Of a stretch of 64,000 bases of DNA, positions 28,104 through 37,720 are shown piece by piece (position 1 is the stretch's first letter; every line of letters begins with the position of its first letter). The translations under genes and the position numbers were made by a program. The stretch comes from Cryomorpha sp963748925 (lineage in GTDB: Bacteria; Bacteroidota; Bacteroidia; Flavobacteriales_D; Cryomorphaceae), in the NCBI GenBank assembly GCA_963748925.1, contig CAVVKG010000008.1, forward strand, positions 434,001-498,000, in the 5' to 3' direction. The notes beneath the pieces were generated by a model. That model searched no databases. It saw only the letters and a program-made list of their open reading frames with translations, and was not told the origin of the DNA.

Positions 28104-28260
28104 TCCAACGCCGTCACCCGGACCGTCCCCGTCCCCGTGACAGTCACCCTGATCCAACGCCGTCATGCTGAACTCGGTTCAGCATCTGTTGAATATAACC
28201 GTGAGGTACAATTGAGGCCTCTGTCCTATATTCGGCAGACCCTGAAACAAGTTCAGGGTG
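28100..28260. repeat. Dispersed palindromic repeat patch next to the GIY-YIG gene
   Basis: Contains a 17-bp exact direct repeat CTGATCCAACGCCGTCA at 28100-28116 and 28149-28165; a palindrome ATGCTGAAC/GTTCAGCAT (28165-28173 and 28177-28185); and an imperfect hairpin ACCCTGAAAC/GTTCAGGGT (28239-28248 and 28251-28259). Minus-strand translation gives the HPELVSGS...VQHDG words seen in spurious ORFs of many Bacteroidota, so it is a genomic repeat family. Confidence 0.7.
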
Positions 28261-28558
28261 ACGGTTTCGCAAGGAGCATTGACACAATCCATTTACGATG
28301 GTAAATTTACAGCAGAGTAAGTAGCTTGAGAAAACCAATTTATTACTCCATGATATATTGGCATCAGGATTATTGATCACCTTTAAGTTCCCCGAATTAT
28401 CGCCGGCAATGTACATTTTGTCATCATATAAATGCCTGATCTTCACTCAAAGCTTTAAGCTGGTACTGCAATAAAGAACCTCATTTGCAGAAGAGACCAA
28501 GTCTTTTCTATAAAAATAGGTTTTTCTATTCTAAAACCCCTTTGATTCATTCAAAAAT
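28261..28558. other. Gap with a possible gene remnant
   Basis: On the minus strand a frame from about 28446 contains DKMYIAGDNSGNLKV, which reads like one blade of a propeller protein, before running into the repeat patch. It lacks any complete domain and is probably a decayed fragment. A long A/T-rich stretch at 28500-28545 precedes the GH43 stop and may help end the operon. Confidence 0.3.
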
Positions 28559-29608
28559 TCACTCCACTCCCGAGGGTAATTCTATCTTTTTCTCAGTGGT
28601 TTGAGGTTCACCAAAGTATGGGTATCCATTTTCTAGCCATACCACCTTTTGTGCTCTTGGAGATCGGTGTCGACCGCAGCCTTGATTTGGTTTGGGATTG
28701 GCATGGTAAAGTATCCAGTCCTCCTTACCATCAGGCGATTTAAAAAATGAATTATGTCCCGGAGCGAACACTTGATTTTTTTCAGATGTTTTGAAAAAGG
28801 CACTGTCAGATTTGATCCAGCTGTCTTTCCGCATTACGTTACCATCCTCTTTCAATCTTAAAACGCCTAGAGAATAGTGATCTGTCCAGCACCCGTTTGC
28901 TGAAAAGACTATAAATAAATCATCATCATGTTTTAACATCTGAGGACCTTCATTGACAAAAACATCTGGTGATCTATACGCCGAATCTAAACTTAGTCCA
29001 TTTAGTTCCCACGTAGTGTTTGGCGAAGAAAGCCTGACTCTTTCGCCTCGCAGCGTCCAGGGATTTTCCATTTCAGAAATGTAAATATCTTGCTTGATAT
29101 CGGTATGCGTTTCCCAGCCTGACCAGATAAAATACCGCTTTCCTTCATGTTCCAGAATTGATCCATCTATAGCCCAATGATCACCAGGACTACTAAGTTT
29201 GGATTTAATATTCCAGTTTCCCGTCATTGGATCTTGTGAATCGCATTCGAGCACCCACATGCGGTGATTTTCGTTTTCTCCGTCGTCTCCGGCAAAATAA
29301 ACATACCATTTACCATCAAGGTAGTGAATTTCGGGCGCCCAGATTTCGGCAGAATTCATACCCTCCGCAGGAGCATTCCAAACCACTTTACGTTCTGCAT
29401 TCTTAAGATCAACCGGATTCTTTGTTTTCCGGATTTCAATTTTGTTTTTGAGGGTGTTAGTGTAATAGTAATAACCGTCATGAAGTATTATCCACGGATC
29501 CGGACCCGATTCAAGAAGTGGGTTTGAAAACGTTCCTTCATTTTCCTGACATATCCCAGCGCCTACAAATAGAATTTGTACCGTTAACAACAATAGAATC
29601 GATTTCAT
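28559..29608 (-). CDS. Glycoside hydrolase family 43, secreted
   Basis: A 349-residue five-bladed GH43 enzyme with a signal peptide (about 20 residues, GAGICQ). The catalytic triad of the family is recognisable: general base D37 (GPDPWI), the pKa-modulating D148 (WAIDGSIL) and general acid E220 (VNEGPQML). WAPEIHYLDGKWYVYFAG near 90-106 is typical. Members remove arabinofuranose or xylose from side chains; together with the GH93-like gene of this locus, arabinan or arabinogalactan is the likely target. Its ATG overlaps the galM stop by 4 bp (ATGA, 29608-29605). Last gene of the locus. Confidence 0.9.
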   Translation of the reverse strand: MKSILLLLTVQILFVGAGICQENEGTFSNPLLESGPDPWIILHDGYYYYTNTLKNKIEIRKTKNPVDLKNAERKVVWNAPAEGMNSAEIWAPEIHYLDGKWYVYFAGDDGENENHRMWVLECDSQDPMTGNWNIKSKLSSPGDHWAIDGSILEHEGKRYFIWSGWETHTDIKQDIYISEMENPWTLRGERVRLSSPNTTWELNGLSLDSAYRSPDVFVNEGPQMLKHDDDLFIVFSANGCWTDHYSLGVLRLKEDGNVMRKDSWIKSDSAFFKTSEKNQVFAPGHNSFFKSPDGKEDWILYHANPKPNQGCGRHRSPRAQKVVWLENGYPYFGEPQTTEKKIELPSGVE

Positions 29609-30793
29609 TCTTTTACAGAAAATTTATAGGTTGTTGAGGTAGAATAAATTTCGCCGGGATTGAGCACTACTGAAGGAAAGCCAGATTGATTTGGTGAATC
29701 CGGGAAGTGCTGGGTTTCTAAAGCCAGACCGGTATACTTCTCATAAACGGTATTGTGTTTACCGGTAAGGCTAGCCGTCAAGAAAGTTACCGGAATAAAA
29801 TTGCAAACCGGGTTCGATTGTGTAAACTTCCATAATTCGTCCGCTGCCGGGATGCTCAAGTTTTGCAACTAATCGCGAAGCAGTATTTGAAGAATCCAGT
29901 ACCCAACAATGATCATATCCGTTTCCGTTTTTCAATTGAATATTTTCCTCATTTATACGCTTGCCGATCGCTGTTGCTTCTCTAAAATCAAATGGAGTGC
30001 CTGAAACATCTTGCAGTTTTCCCAGAGGTATCAGGTTTTCACTAACCGGAATAAACTGATCGGCTTTTATAGTGAGCAGATGATCCAGAATGTTCGTTCT
30101 CGTATTGCCACTTAAGTTAAAGTACGAATGCTGCGTTAGATTCACAATCGTCTTTTTATCTGTTGAAGCTTTGTAGGTTATTTCGAGTGTATTGTCATTC
30201 CCAAGCAGATAGTTTACTTCAACATCTAAGTTTCCAGGATATCCCTGATCTCCATCGGGACTCTCATACAAAAGTTTGAGACCAACCCCATCATTTGTTT
30301 CTACTGTACTTGCATTCCACAGTACTTTATCAAATCCTTTTGTGCCACCGTGCAATGAATTAGGACCGTTATTAACCGGAAGGGAATAGGACTCATTATC
30401 CAACGTAAATTTCCCATTGGCAATTCTGTTTCCATAACGGCCAATTAATGCGCCAAAATAGGGGGATTCCTTCAGGTAATCTGATAAAGAATCATAACCT
30501 AAAACCACGTCTTCGTACAAGCCATTTTTATCTGGCATGGAAAGAGAGGTAATAATTCCGCCGTAATTGGTGATTTTAGCAACAGCGCCCGCTTCATTGG
30601 TGAGCGTGTACAAGTCAGCCATTTCACCGTCCATGGTTTTTCCGAATGAAGCTTTTGTGATGCTCATTGATGTACTTTGATAGTTAACTTCGGTTTTATC
30701 CGTGGCATTTTTTTGACCTGTGTTTTCTGAGCAACCTTGTAGCAAACAGAGGGTAAACAGAGAGCACAATGTCAATTGAAAGGAATTGATCAT
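29605..30793 (-). pseudogene. galM: Galactose mutarotase (aldose 1-epimerase) lipoprotein, frameshifted near the 3' end
   Basis: The frame from ATG 30793 gives a lipoprotein signal (lipobox LLQGC, C21) and an aldose 1-epimerase domain with both catalytic residues, H222 (TQHSYFNLSG) and E327 (TIEPGLQFYSGN). It hits TAG at 29773-29771 right after NFLDG. The missing C-terminus (SLTGKHNTVYEKYTG to YKFSVKE, 54 residues) continues in another frame to 29605. Removing one T at 29773 restores a continuous protein of about 390 residues that matches the family. The enzyme interconverts alpha and beta galactose (or other aldoses) in the periplasm. It overlaps its neighbours on both sides by 4 bp (ATGA), so the original frame was tightly coupled. 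It is either a genuine recent mutation, programmed frameshifting, or a sequencing error. Confidence 0.85.
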
Positions 30794-31902
30794 TTTGTAT
30801 CGCCCGTATTTGTTAGTTCTTTAATAGTTTGAACCTCTTCCTTACTGTAAGGTGTTCCATCGGGATGAAAAACTTCGTGAAACCACAATTTAGGTTCACT
30901 TCCATCTTCCATTGGAGTATCCCAGGCATATTTTGTATTGGTTTTACCGGATACCAATCCCCAATTAATGGCGCCTATATTGTTCGCTTTAAGCATGGGC
31001 ATTGTATTTTGAAATGTATTGTTTCTGGTTCTTGCCATATACTCAGTGCAAATCATTGGGCGACCATACGTTTGCAGGCTGTCTATCCATTCCTGGTGGA
31101 TGGAAGGATCCATATAATTGTGATACGATACAATATCTGAATGCGCTAATTGGTACTCATTTAAATCTTTTAAATCCATATTCCACACACCTACAGAGAG
31201 AGGTTGCGATGGATTTACATCACGACCCCAGGCAAAAACGTTCTTTAGCAAAGGCATGCTTTCATTGCCATAACCTGAATTTCCGGGTTCGTTATAAAGA
31301 TCCCAAAACACAATACGATCATCATTTGAAAAGTGAGTTAAAACATCTTTTACATATGCTTCGAGTAGTGAATCTGGCACATCAACATCTCCCGGATCGC
31401 GCACCCAGCCCGAGTTGTGAATACCCGTTTTTGGAGCGGGCTGCTTTCCGGCAGTGTAAGTTGGATTCCAGCAATCATCAAAGAACACAAAAATGGTAGA
31501 AATATTATGCTTCTCTGCAATATCCAGGTACTCTCCCATTCGCGCTTTAAACCCTTCTTTATCGTTTTCCCAAACGACATGGTGGAGGTAAACACGCATA
31601 GCGTTAAATCCTATGTCTTCTGCCCAACCCAATTCCTTGTCCATGGTTTCCCGATCAAAGGTTTCTGCTTGCCACATTTCGATTTGATTGATGGCTGAGC
31701 TAGGTTGAAAATTTGCGCCGCGCAACCATCCCCATTTGGCGTAATATTCTTCAGCTTTTTCTTTTGTCCATTGTTCGCCCTGTTCAGATGCAAGGATTGT
31801 ATCTTGAGTTGGAACAGATGTGTCATTCTGCTCAGAAACGTTGTTTGAGCACGCTAGGAGAATAAGCGAAAGAGGAAAAGTATATATGATAAATTTGATC
31901 AT
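30790..31902 (-). CDS. Clan GH-A glycoside hydrolase lipoprotein (GH5/GH2-like TIM barrel)
   Basis: A 370-residue lipoprotein from ATG 31902; that start gives the lipobox LLAC at C18 and a 13-bp gap to the upstream gene, while the longer frame overlaps it. The (beta/alpha)8 barrel shows WLRGANFQP near 59-67, GFNAMRVYLHHVVWENDKEG, the acid/base E205 in FWDLYNEPGN and the nucleophile E287 in MICTEYMAR. This is a clan GH-A retaining hydrolase; proteins like it are often labelled cellulase-family or 1,4-beta-xylanase. The exact family and substrate are not certain, but a beta-galactan or arabinogalactan backbone would fit the neighbours. It overlaps galM by 4 bp. Confidence 0.85.
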   Translation of the reverse strand: MIKFIIYTFPLSLILLACSNNVSEQNDTSVPTQDTILASEQGEQWTKEKAEEYYAKWGWLRGANFQPSSAINQIEMWQAETFDRETMDKELGWAEDIGFNAMRVYLHHVVWENDKEGFKARMGEYLDIAEKHNISTIFVFFDDCWNPTYTAGKQPAPKTGIHNSGWVRDPGDVDVPDSLLEAYVKDVLTHFSNDDRIVFWDLYNEPGNSGYGNESMPLLKNVFAWGRDVNPSQPLSVGVWNMDLKDLNEYQLAHSDIVSYHNYMDPSIHQEWIDSLQTYGRPMICTEYMARTRNNTFQNTMPMLKANNIGAINWGLVSGKTNTKYAWDTPMEDGSEPKLWFHEVFHPDGTPYSKEEVQTIKELTNTGDTK

Positions 31903-31915
31903 GGTTTTAAATTTT

Positions 31916-33001
31916 TTATGGATTAAAAACTGGTGCTGGTTTTTCAACTATACTAGGTACACGACCTGCAATACTTGGCCACCCATCTTCCCAAATTAGC
32001 TTATCAAGCAATAATGGTCTTCGGCTTGCACCATTGTCAAGTAGAGGATTGTTCTTTGGAATGCCATGATAAAGAAACCATTCTGTTCCCTCGTCATCAA
32101 CCACAATTTCGGCATTATGACCCGGCCCGGCATAGCCTAAAGATCCTGAATTGGCCTCAACTACAAGTTCACCGAAATTAGGAAGGAGCAAGTTATTGCC
32201 AAATTTATCGAAATACGGTCCTAATAGGGAAGGTGATCTGCCAACTACCACGCGGTAAGTACTATTGGCACCATCACAACAAGAACCCACCGAACCAAAA
32301 TAATAGAAAAAGTTGTCTTTTCGATAGATGTAACTCGCCTCTAAATGATTTCCACCAATTTGAACTTTGTCTCCTATAGTTGAGGTTCCGTCTTCTCCAA
32401 GCCGGATAGAATAAATTCCTTGAAAACTTCCCCAAAAGAGATATTTATTTCCGTTGTTTTCTATGTAAAAAGCATCAATGGAGTTACCAACTCCAATTTC
32501 GTTTGAATCAAAAAGTTTACCCTGGTCAGTATACGGACCCTCAGGAGTAGGAGAGGTGGCCACTCCAATAGCAGGATTGGGATCGCCCCATAATGAAAAT
32601 GAATAATACATTACAAATTGACCGTTAATCATAGTGACATCTGGAGCCCAAATTCCACCTTGTTTCCAGTTTGGCTTCACGTCAAAAGCATCACGCACGA
32701 ATTCCCAGTTTACCAGATCGGTAGACCGAATAACGGGTACCAGATGGTATCCGCCCTGTGAGCCCCAATCATCTTCGGTGCCGTAAGCATAAAAATATCC
32801 GTTATGCTCTACAATAGACGGATCTGCGAGAACAGGCGTAAAAACAGGATTGATGTAAGTCGAATCTCCTGAAAGGGTGTCGGGATTTTGATACGGATTG
32901 TCAAAATCCAGATCCGGACCACCATCATCCTTATTGCAAGATGATGATATACCAATCAGAAGGATAAAACAAAAGGAAATTACTCTATTGGAAAATTTCA
33001 T
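31916..33001 (-). CDS. Glycoside hydrolase family 43 lipoprotein (arabinanase/arabinofuranosidase-like)
   Basis: A 361-residue GH43 enzyme with a lipoprotein signal (ISSSC, C22). Propeller and catalytic features: D60 (LADPSIVEHNGYFYAYGT), GIWAPDVT near 117, D176 (NSIDAFYI) and E221 (HLEASYIYRK). The pattern is that of the subfamilies active on alpha-L-arabinans. The lipid anchor suggests that it works at the outer-membrane surface beside SusCD. It is preceded by a hairpin (33056-33089) that separates it from the VCBS gene. Confidence 0.9.
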   Translation of the reverse strand: MKFSNRVISFCFILLIGISSSCNKDDGGPDLDFDNPYQNPDTLSGDSTYINPVFTPVLADPSIVEHNGYFYAYGTEDDWGSQGGYHLVPVIRSTDLVNWEFVRDAFDVKPNWKQGGIWAPDVTMINGQFVMYYSFSLWGDPNPAIGVATSPTPEGPYTDQGKLFDSNEIGVGNSIDAFYIENNGNKYLFWGSFQGIYSIRLGEDGTSTIGDKVQIGGNHLEASYIYRKDNFFYYFGSVGSCCDGANSTYRVVVGRSPSLLGPYFDKFGNNLLLPNFGELVVEANSGSLGYAGPGHNAEIVVDDEGTEWFLYHGIPKNNPLLDNGASRRPLLLDKLIWEDGWPSIAGRVPSIVEKPAPVFNP

Positions 33002-33055
33002 TTGAAATAAATTAAATAATTCGGTTTGTATGTATAACCTGTTTTCTCAAAATGT

Positions 33056-33089
33056 AAGCCCGCCAAACACTTTAGTGCCTGGCGGGCTT
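33056..33089 (-). terminator. Strong hairpin between the VCBS/T9SS gene and the GH43 gene
   Basis: Perfect arms AAGCCCGCCA (33056-33065) and TGGCGGGCTT (33080-33089) with an inner CACT/AGTG pair. It lies just after the VCBS stop codon. The minus-strand tail is not a clean T-run, so it may attenuate rather than stop transcription into the downstream hydrolase genes, or act as an RNA-stability element. Confidence 0.6.
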
Positions 33090-33105
33090 TTAAAAGTATT
33101 TAAAC

Positions 33106-34887
33106 TTATTGCGCTACTACTTTCTGAGTGCCCAATTCGCCTTTTTCATTCTTTGCTTCAAGAATGTAAATTCCCGGCTGCAATTCAAATGAGGTACGTC
33201 CTCCAAAAAGGTTAAACTCATTAATAAGTCTTCCTTCAATAGAGTAAATTCTCACTTCGTATTTACCCTCTGTTGCCTCCATGTAAAATACATCAGTTGA
33301 TGGATTTGGAAATACAGAAAGCGTATTGTTTTTAAACAAATCATTAACGCCAACAGTGAAGGTTGCAAATGCAGAACCCATGTAGCTATTGTCAATGGCT
33401 TGTACTCCCCACGTAAAAGTTTCCGGTAAGTTGTTGATAGTCCAACTTGTATTAAGTTGAACATTTCCAAGCTCCTGCTTTTTCAGAAAACCGGTTGCGA
33501 TGTCTGCAGAAGGCGACACAATATAGTTACCATCCATGTCCATTACATAAAGGTTGTAGCTAAGAGAAGATGTAGGTGTGGTGTCATCTAACGGTGCATC
33601 CCAACTAAATGTTGTGCTTGATCCAACAGTCGATGATTGCAAATTTGTTGGCATAGACGGTGCAGAATTCACTGCAGTCGTTGGATTTTCAAGAATGTAA
33701 GATACATTAGCGTTGAAAGTGCTGCCTTCACCATCGTAATCGTGGTTGCTGTAACCGTTAACGATTAAGTCAAGGTCAGAATCACCATCCAAATCAGAAA
33801 TTTCTAATGACTGCTCAGAAACTCCCGGAATGAACTCGTTATTATCACTTTCGGTAAAATTCCCGGCTCCGTCATTCAGAAAAATAGCTACTGCCTGACG
33901 CTCATCACCTTCAATCGGTCTCCATCCTGCTACAATTACATCCAGCGAACCATCATTGTTCCAGTCTCCAAATACCGCACCTTGACCTGTATTAGCCTGA
34001 CGATAAGGTTCGAAAACAAAACCTTCCGTAAAAGTACCTCCATTATTGTTATAAATACGCACATTAAAATCGCTCTCCTCACCAGTTTGCAGGTAGCCAT
34101 CACCATTCAATAGCAAATCTAAATCTCCATCAGCGTCATAATCGCCCCATGTAGCACTGCCGTATCCTTTAAGAATTACGCTGGGTTCAAGTCCTTCGAA
34201 AACTCCATTTCCATCATTTCTATAAATACGGATGTATCTGTTATCAGAATTTTGCTCATAGCCGGCCATTAAGAACAAGTCAAGATCACCATCATTGTCG
34301 TAATCAACAACAGATAATTCAGCATCAATAAGAAGAGGTTCTCCAAAAGGAGTAGACATTATCCAACCGTCATTTCCGTCATTCAAGTATAGGCGCGGTG
34401 GTCCGTTTCCAATGTTGTGATTGCCAAAAACAGCAAGATCGGGATAACCATCATTGTCGAAATCTGCCATCGCTGCACCAGGTGCAAGTGGTGTTTCTGA
34501 AGGAGGGGCGATCATTGTGAAAGTACCGTCATCATTCGTATACAGATTTGATACAGGGCCAGAGCCGGAGAATCCATTTTGAAAAGCATCAATTTGTCCA
34601 TCACCGTTAATATCTCCCCAGGCCATGCTCGTGAAGACTGTAGCTGTGAATGGTGATTCAGTTGCAACAAAATTCATGCTTCCGTTATTAGCGTAAAACT
34701 GCGAGGATAGACCATCGCCTTCTCCGGTAAGCAAAATGTCACGATCGCCGTCATTGTCAGTATCAACGGCAGATATATTTCCTCTTTGAAAAGGAAAATC
34801 TAAATTGTGGATCGTATATGGCGATTGAGCAAACCCTAAGGTTGATGCCGCCATGAATCCAATGATTGGTAGAAGTGTTCGTTTCAT
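33106..34887 (-). CDS. VCBS/FG-GAP repeat protein with T9SS sorting domain
   Basis: A 593-residue secreted protein: signal peptide ending TLGFAQ, then about seven VCBS/FG-GAP propeller repeats with calcium loops such as DTDNDGDRD, DINGDGQID, DYDNDGDLD, DYDADGDLD, DWNNDGSLD and DLDGDSDLD (about 30-390), a fibronectin type III-like domain (about 400-500), and a T9SS type A sorting domain starting LSVFPNPSTD. It has no hydrolase motif. Lying within the polysaccharide locus between the GH93-like and GH43 genes, it probably binds glycan or anchors at the cell surface. That is inference from position. Confidence 0.88.
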   Translation of the reverse strand: MKRTLLPIIGFMAASTLGFAQSPYTIHNLDFPFQRGNISAVDTDNDGDRDILLTGEGDGLSSQFYANNGSMNFVATESPFTATVFTSMAWGDINGDGQIDAFQNGFSGSGPVSNLYTNDDGTFTMIAPPSETPLAPGAAMADFDNDGYPDLAVFGNHNIGNGPPRLYLNDGNDGWIMSTPFGEPLLIDAELSVVDYDNDGDLDLFLMAGYEQNSDNRYIRIYRNDGNGVFEGLEPSVILKGYGSATWGDYDADGDLDLLLNGDGYLQTGEESDFNVRIYNNNGGTFTEGFVFEPYRQANTGQGAVFGDWNNDGSLDVIVAGWRPIEGDERQAVAIFLNDGAGNFTESDNNEFIPGVSEQSLEISDLDGDSDLDLIVNGYSNHDYDGEGSTFNANVSYILENPTTAVNSAPSMPTNLQSSTVGSSTTFSWDAPLDDTTPTSSLSYNLYVMDMDGNYIVSPSADIATGFLKKQELGNVQLNTSWTINNLPETFTWGVQAIDNSYMGSAFATFTVGVNDLFKNNTLSVFPNPSTDVFYMEATEGKYEVRIYSIEGRLINEFNLFGGRTSFELQPGIYILEAKNEKGELGTQKVVAQ

Positions 34888-34922
34888 TGTTTTGGATTTA
34901 TTTGAGATTAATTAAATATAGG

Positions 34923-36170
34923 TTAAAAATTGATTTGTCCTTCTTTCCAGTAAACTTCTCCATGTCCATCAGCATATATTCTGGAAGTAATGGCCACAAC
35001 TGTTTCTGGATTTTTCATGAACAATGAGTTATTGATTGCCCCTTCATTCACAGGTAGATTAGGCCAGGGATAAGTTACATTAGTAAAATTTTGTGCCATG
35101 TCGTTTCCAACAAGCACCAGCATAGTATTCTTGTGCCAGTCTGTAACAGGTCGCCCGCCGGTATCATGCACACTCATAATTGTATTGCCGTTTTGAGTTT
35201 GAATCAAATAGGGTCCTCCTCCCCAGATAGGAGCATCCGTAGCCAACCACCTTCTTTGATTTGCTAAACTCCCATGCTCAAAATAATTCCAGGAAGCTGA
35301 AGTTGAGCTCCAGATAATAAATGGAGATTGTGAGTTGTTAACTGATTCAATACTGAAAACATACCCTTTATCATTTGCCAATTCCAGAGGTACCGGCATA
35401 CCGTCGCGCATTCCCGAAGTGTATGCTACGGTCTTAGGCGCAGACCAGCTTAAACCACTGTCGGTTGAACGGATCAATAATATTTCTTGCTGAACATTAG
35501 CGAGCACTTCAGGTGATGCATTCAAACCGAACCACCATTTTGCCTCACTTGAATAGAAGAGTTGTATTTCGCCTTCTGAGGTTTGCATCATTGCCGGTTC
35601 CCATGATCTTCCTGTTGCAACAATTTGTGCTGGTCCCCATGTTTCGCCTCCATCTTCGCTTCTTTTTATTTGAACGTTTCCATGCTGGTTGTCATCAGGC
35701 AAACCGCGGCCTATATACGCTAGTATGATCACGCCATCGCTGAGCACAATGGTTTCAGGATTTGCAAAACCATAATAGTTTGGATCATTATCCTCGACCA
35801 CAATCTGAGGTTCAGACCAGCTTGCCCCATTGTCATAGCTTTTTCGCAAAGCGATATTGTCATAAGTATTATCGACCGGACCGCAGTGGTAGGTAAGAAT
35901 AAGCTCTGACGAATTAATGCGGTGCACACGCCCGTAATCCGCACTGTAAACATTGTGCGAAATTAAAGTTGCCTCAGAGCTCCAGTTGATTTGACTGCCC
36001 GATGGAATTTCATCGTTAACTTCAGGAAAATCAGCTTCTGCATAACCGCCTTCATATGGCGGCAGGGTAGTGGGGCTATCCTCTTTATCTTCACAAGAGG
36101 TGGCCAACAGCACAAACCCTATTATAGAGATCATGCTCAATAAACGATTCGAAATGAGTTTAGTAGCCAT
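34923..36170 (-). CDS. Sialidase-fold (BNR) lipoprotein, GH93-like exo-arabinanase candidate
   Basis: A 415-residue lipoprotein (signal ends LLATSC, C26) with a six-bladed sialidase-type propeller. Asp-box repeats are SYDNGASW, SEDGGETW and STDSGLSW. The order of motifs (VYSADYGRVHRI, YYGFANPETIVLSDG, SWEPAMMQTSEGEIQLFYSSE, SGMRDGMPVPLELAN) is like GH93 exo-1,5-alpha-L-arabinanases, including the acidic residues in FANPE and WEPAMM. Released product would be arabinobiose. Its ATG lies 11 bp inside the end of susD, supporting co-translation with the SusCD pair. Sialidase activity proper is less likely, as the FRIP motif is absent. Confidence 0.78.
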   Translation of the reverse strand: MATKLISNRLLSMISIIGFVLLATSCEDKEDSPTTLPPYEGGYAEADFPEVNDEIPSGSQINWSSEATLISHNVYSADYGRVHRINSSELILTYHCGPVDNTYDNIALRKSYDNGASWSEPQIVVEDNDPNYYGFANPETIVLSDGVIILAYIGRGLPDDNQHGNVQIKRSEDGGETWGPAQIVATGRSWEPAMMQTSEGEIQLFYSSEAKWWFGLNASPEVLANVQQEILLIRSTDSGLSWSAPKTVAYTSGMRDGMPVPLELANDKGYVFSIESVNNSQSPFIIWSSTSASWNYFEHGSLANQRRWLATDAPIWGGGPYLIQTQNGNTIMSVHDTGGRPVTDWHKNTMLVLVGNDMAQNFTNVTYPWPNLPVNEGAINNSLFMKNPETVVAITSRIYADGHGEVYWKEGQINF

Positions 36171-37698
36171 TGTTCTGCGACATATTGGGATTTATATCCA
36201 GGTCCAACTGAGGAATAGGTAGTAGTTCGTGTTTATTCGTCACGAAATTGTTAAAAGCCGGATCCCGATCTGCCAATTGTGGACCTAAGTCCCCCCATCG
36301 AGCAAGGTCAGTCCATCTGTGTCCTTCACCTGATAATTCGGTGAGTCTCTCGTGTTTTAATTGTTCCAGAAATGCAGTTTGACCCATTCCGGGTGCCACT
36401 TCTAATAGAGGTGCCAGGCCGGCTCTTGCCCTTACCTGATCAACATATTCATAAGCCATACCGGTACTTCCGGTGGCATTCAAGCATTCTGCATACATCA
36501 ACAGAACGTCGGCATAACGAATCTGCCGGTAATTGTTTGGTGAACGAAAGCTTTCACTATTTCTCCAGCCGTCATTCAGCATCTTACGAAAAAATACGCC
36601 CTGAACAATTTGGTTGGTATTAACTCTTTGCTGCCAACTGATGCCGTAAATTATAGATTGAGTTGGGCCATTGACATTTGTAGAATCGTAAAGAAAGCTT
36701 GCCTCTAGACGAGGATCTCGGGTTCCTGCAGTAGTGCTTTCTTCTAAGAATTCTGATATGATCCATCTACGTGCCTCGCCGTCAGCAAATCCAATTGGTT
36801 TTGGTGCCAGAAATTGGGCGATTGAAGTTCCATAATTTTGATTTGGTGTTGCAACATCATCATCTGTTGTCTCAGTGCTGTTGATTTCAAATTGCCATTC
36901 AAAAACCGACTCATCATTGTTCTCTGTAGTAATCAGGAAATTATCGCGGTAATTCGGTACCAGACTATACTGACCTGCTCCGGCACCGGTAATGAACCAC
37001 GAAAGTGGGGTGAGTGCCTCTGAATATTTTTGTTGCTGCATATAAGCCTTGGCGAGAAGCGCTTGTGCAGAACCACGGGTGGCACGGCCTAAGTCGTTTG
37101 CCGAATATCCTTGCTTTAAGGGCAAACGGGCAACAGCTTGTGCAAGATCAGATTCGATCTGAGCGAATACTTGTTGTTTCGAACTGGTGGGCGGAAGATC
37201 TTCTGGAGAGCTGGTTTCTAACATGAGGGGTACATTCCCAAAAAGGGTGGCGAGGTGATAATAAAACAAACCACGGAAAAAATATGCCTCCCCTATAACC
37301 CGCTCTTTCAGATTCTCATCAATGTCCATGTCCGGCACATTGTCAAGTACCTGATTTGCACGAAAAATCCCGACATAATTGTCAGCCCATACACCAACTG
37401 TATTTCCATAATTATTGTCATTGATAATAAACTGATCCATGTTATTTACAATTCCCGGATCCGGACTTGTGCTTCTGCCTACATCCGAACGGATTTCGTA
37501 ATAAAACCACTGCCAGCGGGAAATTGCCCCTCTGTGTAGTGTAGAATAAACGGCATTAATACCTTTTATCGCGTCGCTTTCAGTTTGCCAGAAATTAGCA
37601 ATTGTCGCTGCATTTGGGTTGGCGATTTCAAGATCTTTCTCGCAACCCGAAGTAGCAAAGAGAGTTAAAATAAGAATGAATATGTATTTCGCTTTCAT
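36160..37698 (-). CDS. susD: SusD/RagB-family glycan-binding lipoprotein
   Basis: A 512-residue outer-membrane lipoprotein that captures oligosaccharides for the SusC channel. ATG 37698 is chosen because it yields the signal MKAKYIFILILTLFATSGC; the frame also opens at a TTG five codons upstream. SusD hallmarks are the N-terminal NPNAATIANFWQTESDAIKGINAVY, the TPR-like helices (RVIGEAYFFRGLFYYHLATLFG and RGSAQALLAKAYMQQQKYSE), and the C-terminal RYADVLLMYAECLN and HERLTELSGEGHRWTDLARWG. It follows susC after 22 bp and overlaps the GH93-like gene by 11 bp. Confidence 0.96.
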   Translation of the reverse strand: MKAKYIFILILTLFATSGCEKDLEIANPNAATIANFWQTESDAIKGINAVYSTLHRGAISRWQWFYYEIRSDVGRSTSPDPGIVNNMDQFIINDNNYGNTVGVWADNYVGIFRANQVLDNVPDMDIDENLKERVIGEAYFFRGLFYYHLATLFGNVPLMLETSSPEDLPPTSSKQQVFAQIESDLAQAVARLPLKQGYSANDLGRATRGSAQALLAKAYMQQQKYSEALTPLSWFITGAGAGQYSLVPNYRDNFLITTENNDESVFEWQFEINSTETTDDDVATPNQNYGTSIAQFLAPKPIGFADGEARRWIISEFLEESTTAGTRDPRLEASFLYDSTNVNGPTQSIIYGISWQQRVNTNQIVQGVFFRKMLNDGWRNSESFRSPNNYRQIRYADVLLMYAECLNATGSTGMAYEYVDQVRARAGLAPLLEVAPGMGQTAFLEQLKHERLTELSGEGHRWTDLARWGDLGPQLADRDPAFNNFVTNKHELLPIPQLDLDINPNMSQNNGY

Positions 37699-37720
37699 AA
37701 TATATCTTTTCAAAATTCAA

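Noticed and set aside
28144..28446. Minus-strand ORF of 100 codons
   Set aside because: Its second half is translated repeat DNA (HPELVSGS...VQHDG); the first half is at most a remnant, so it is not listed as a gene.
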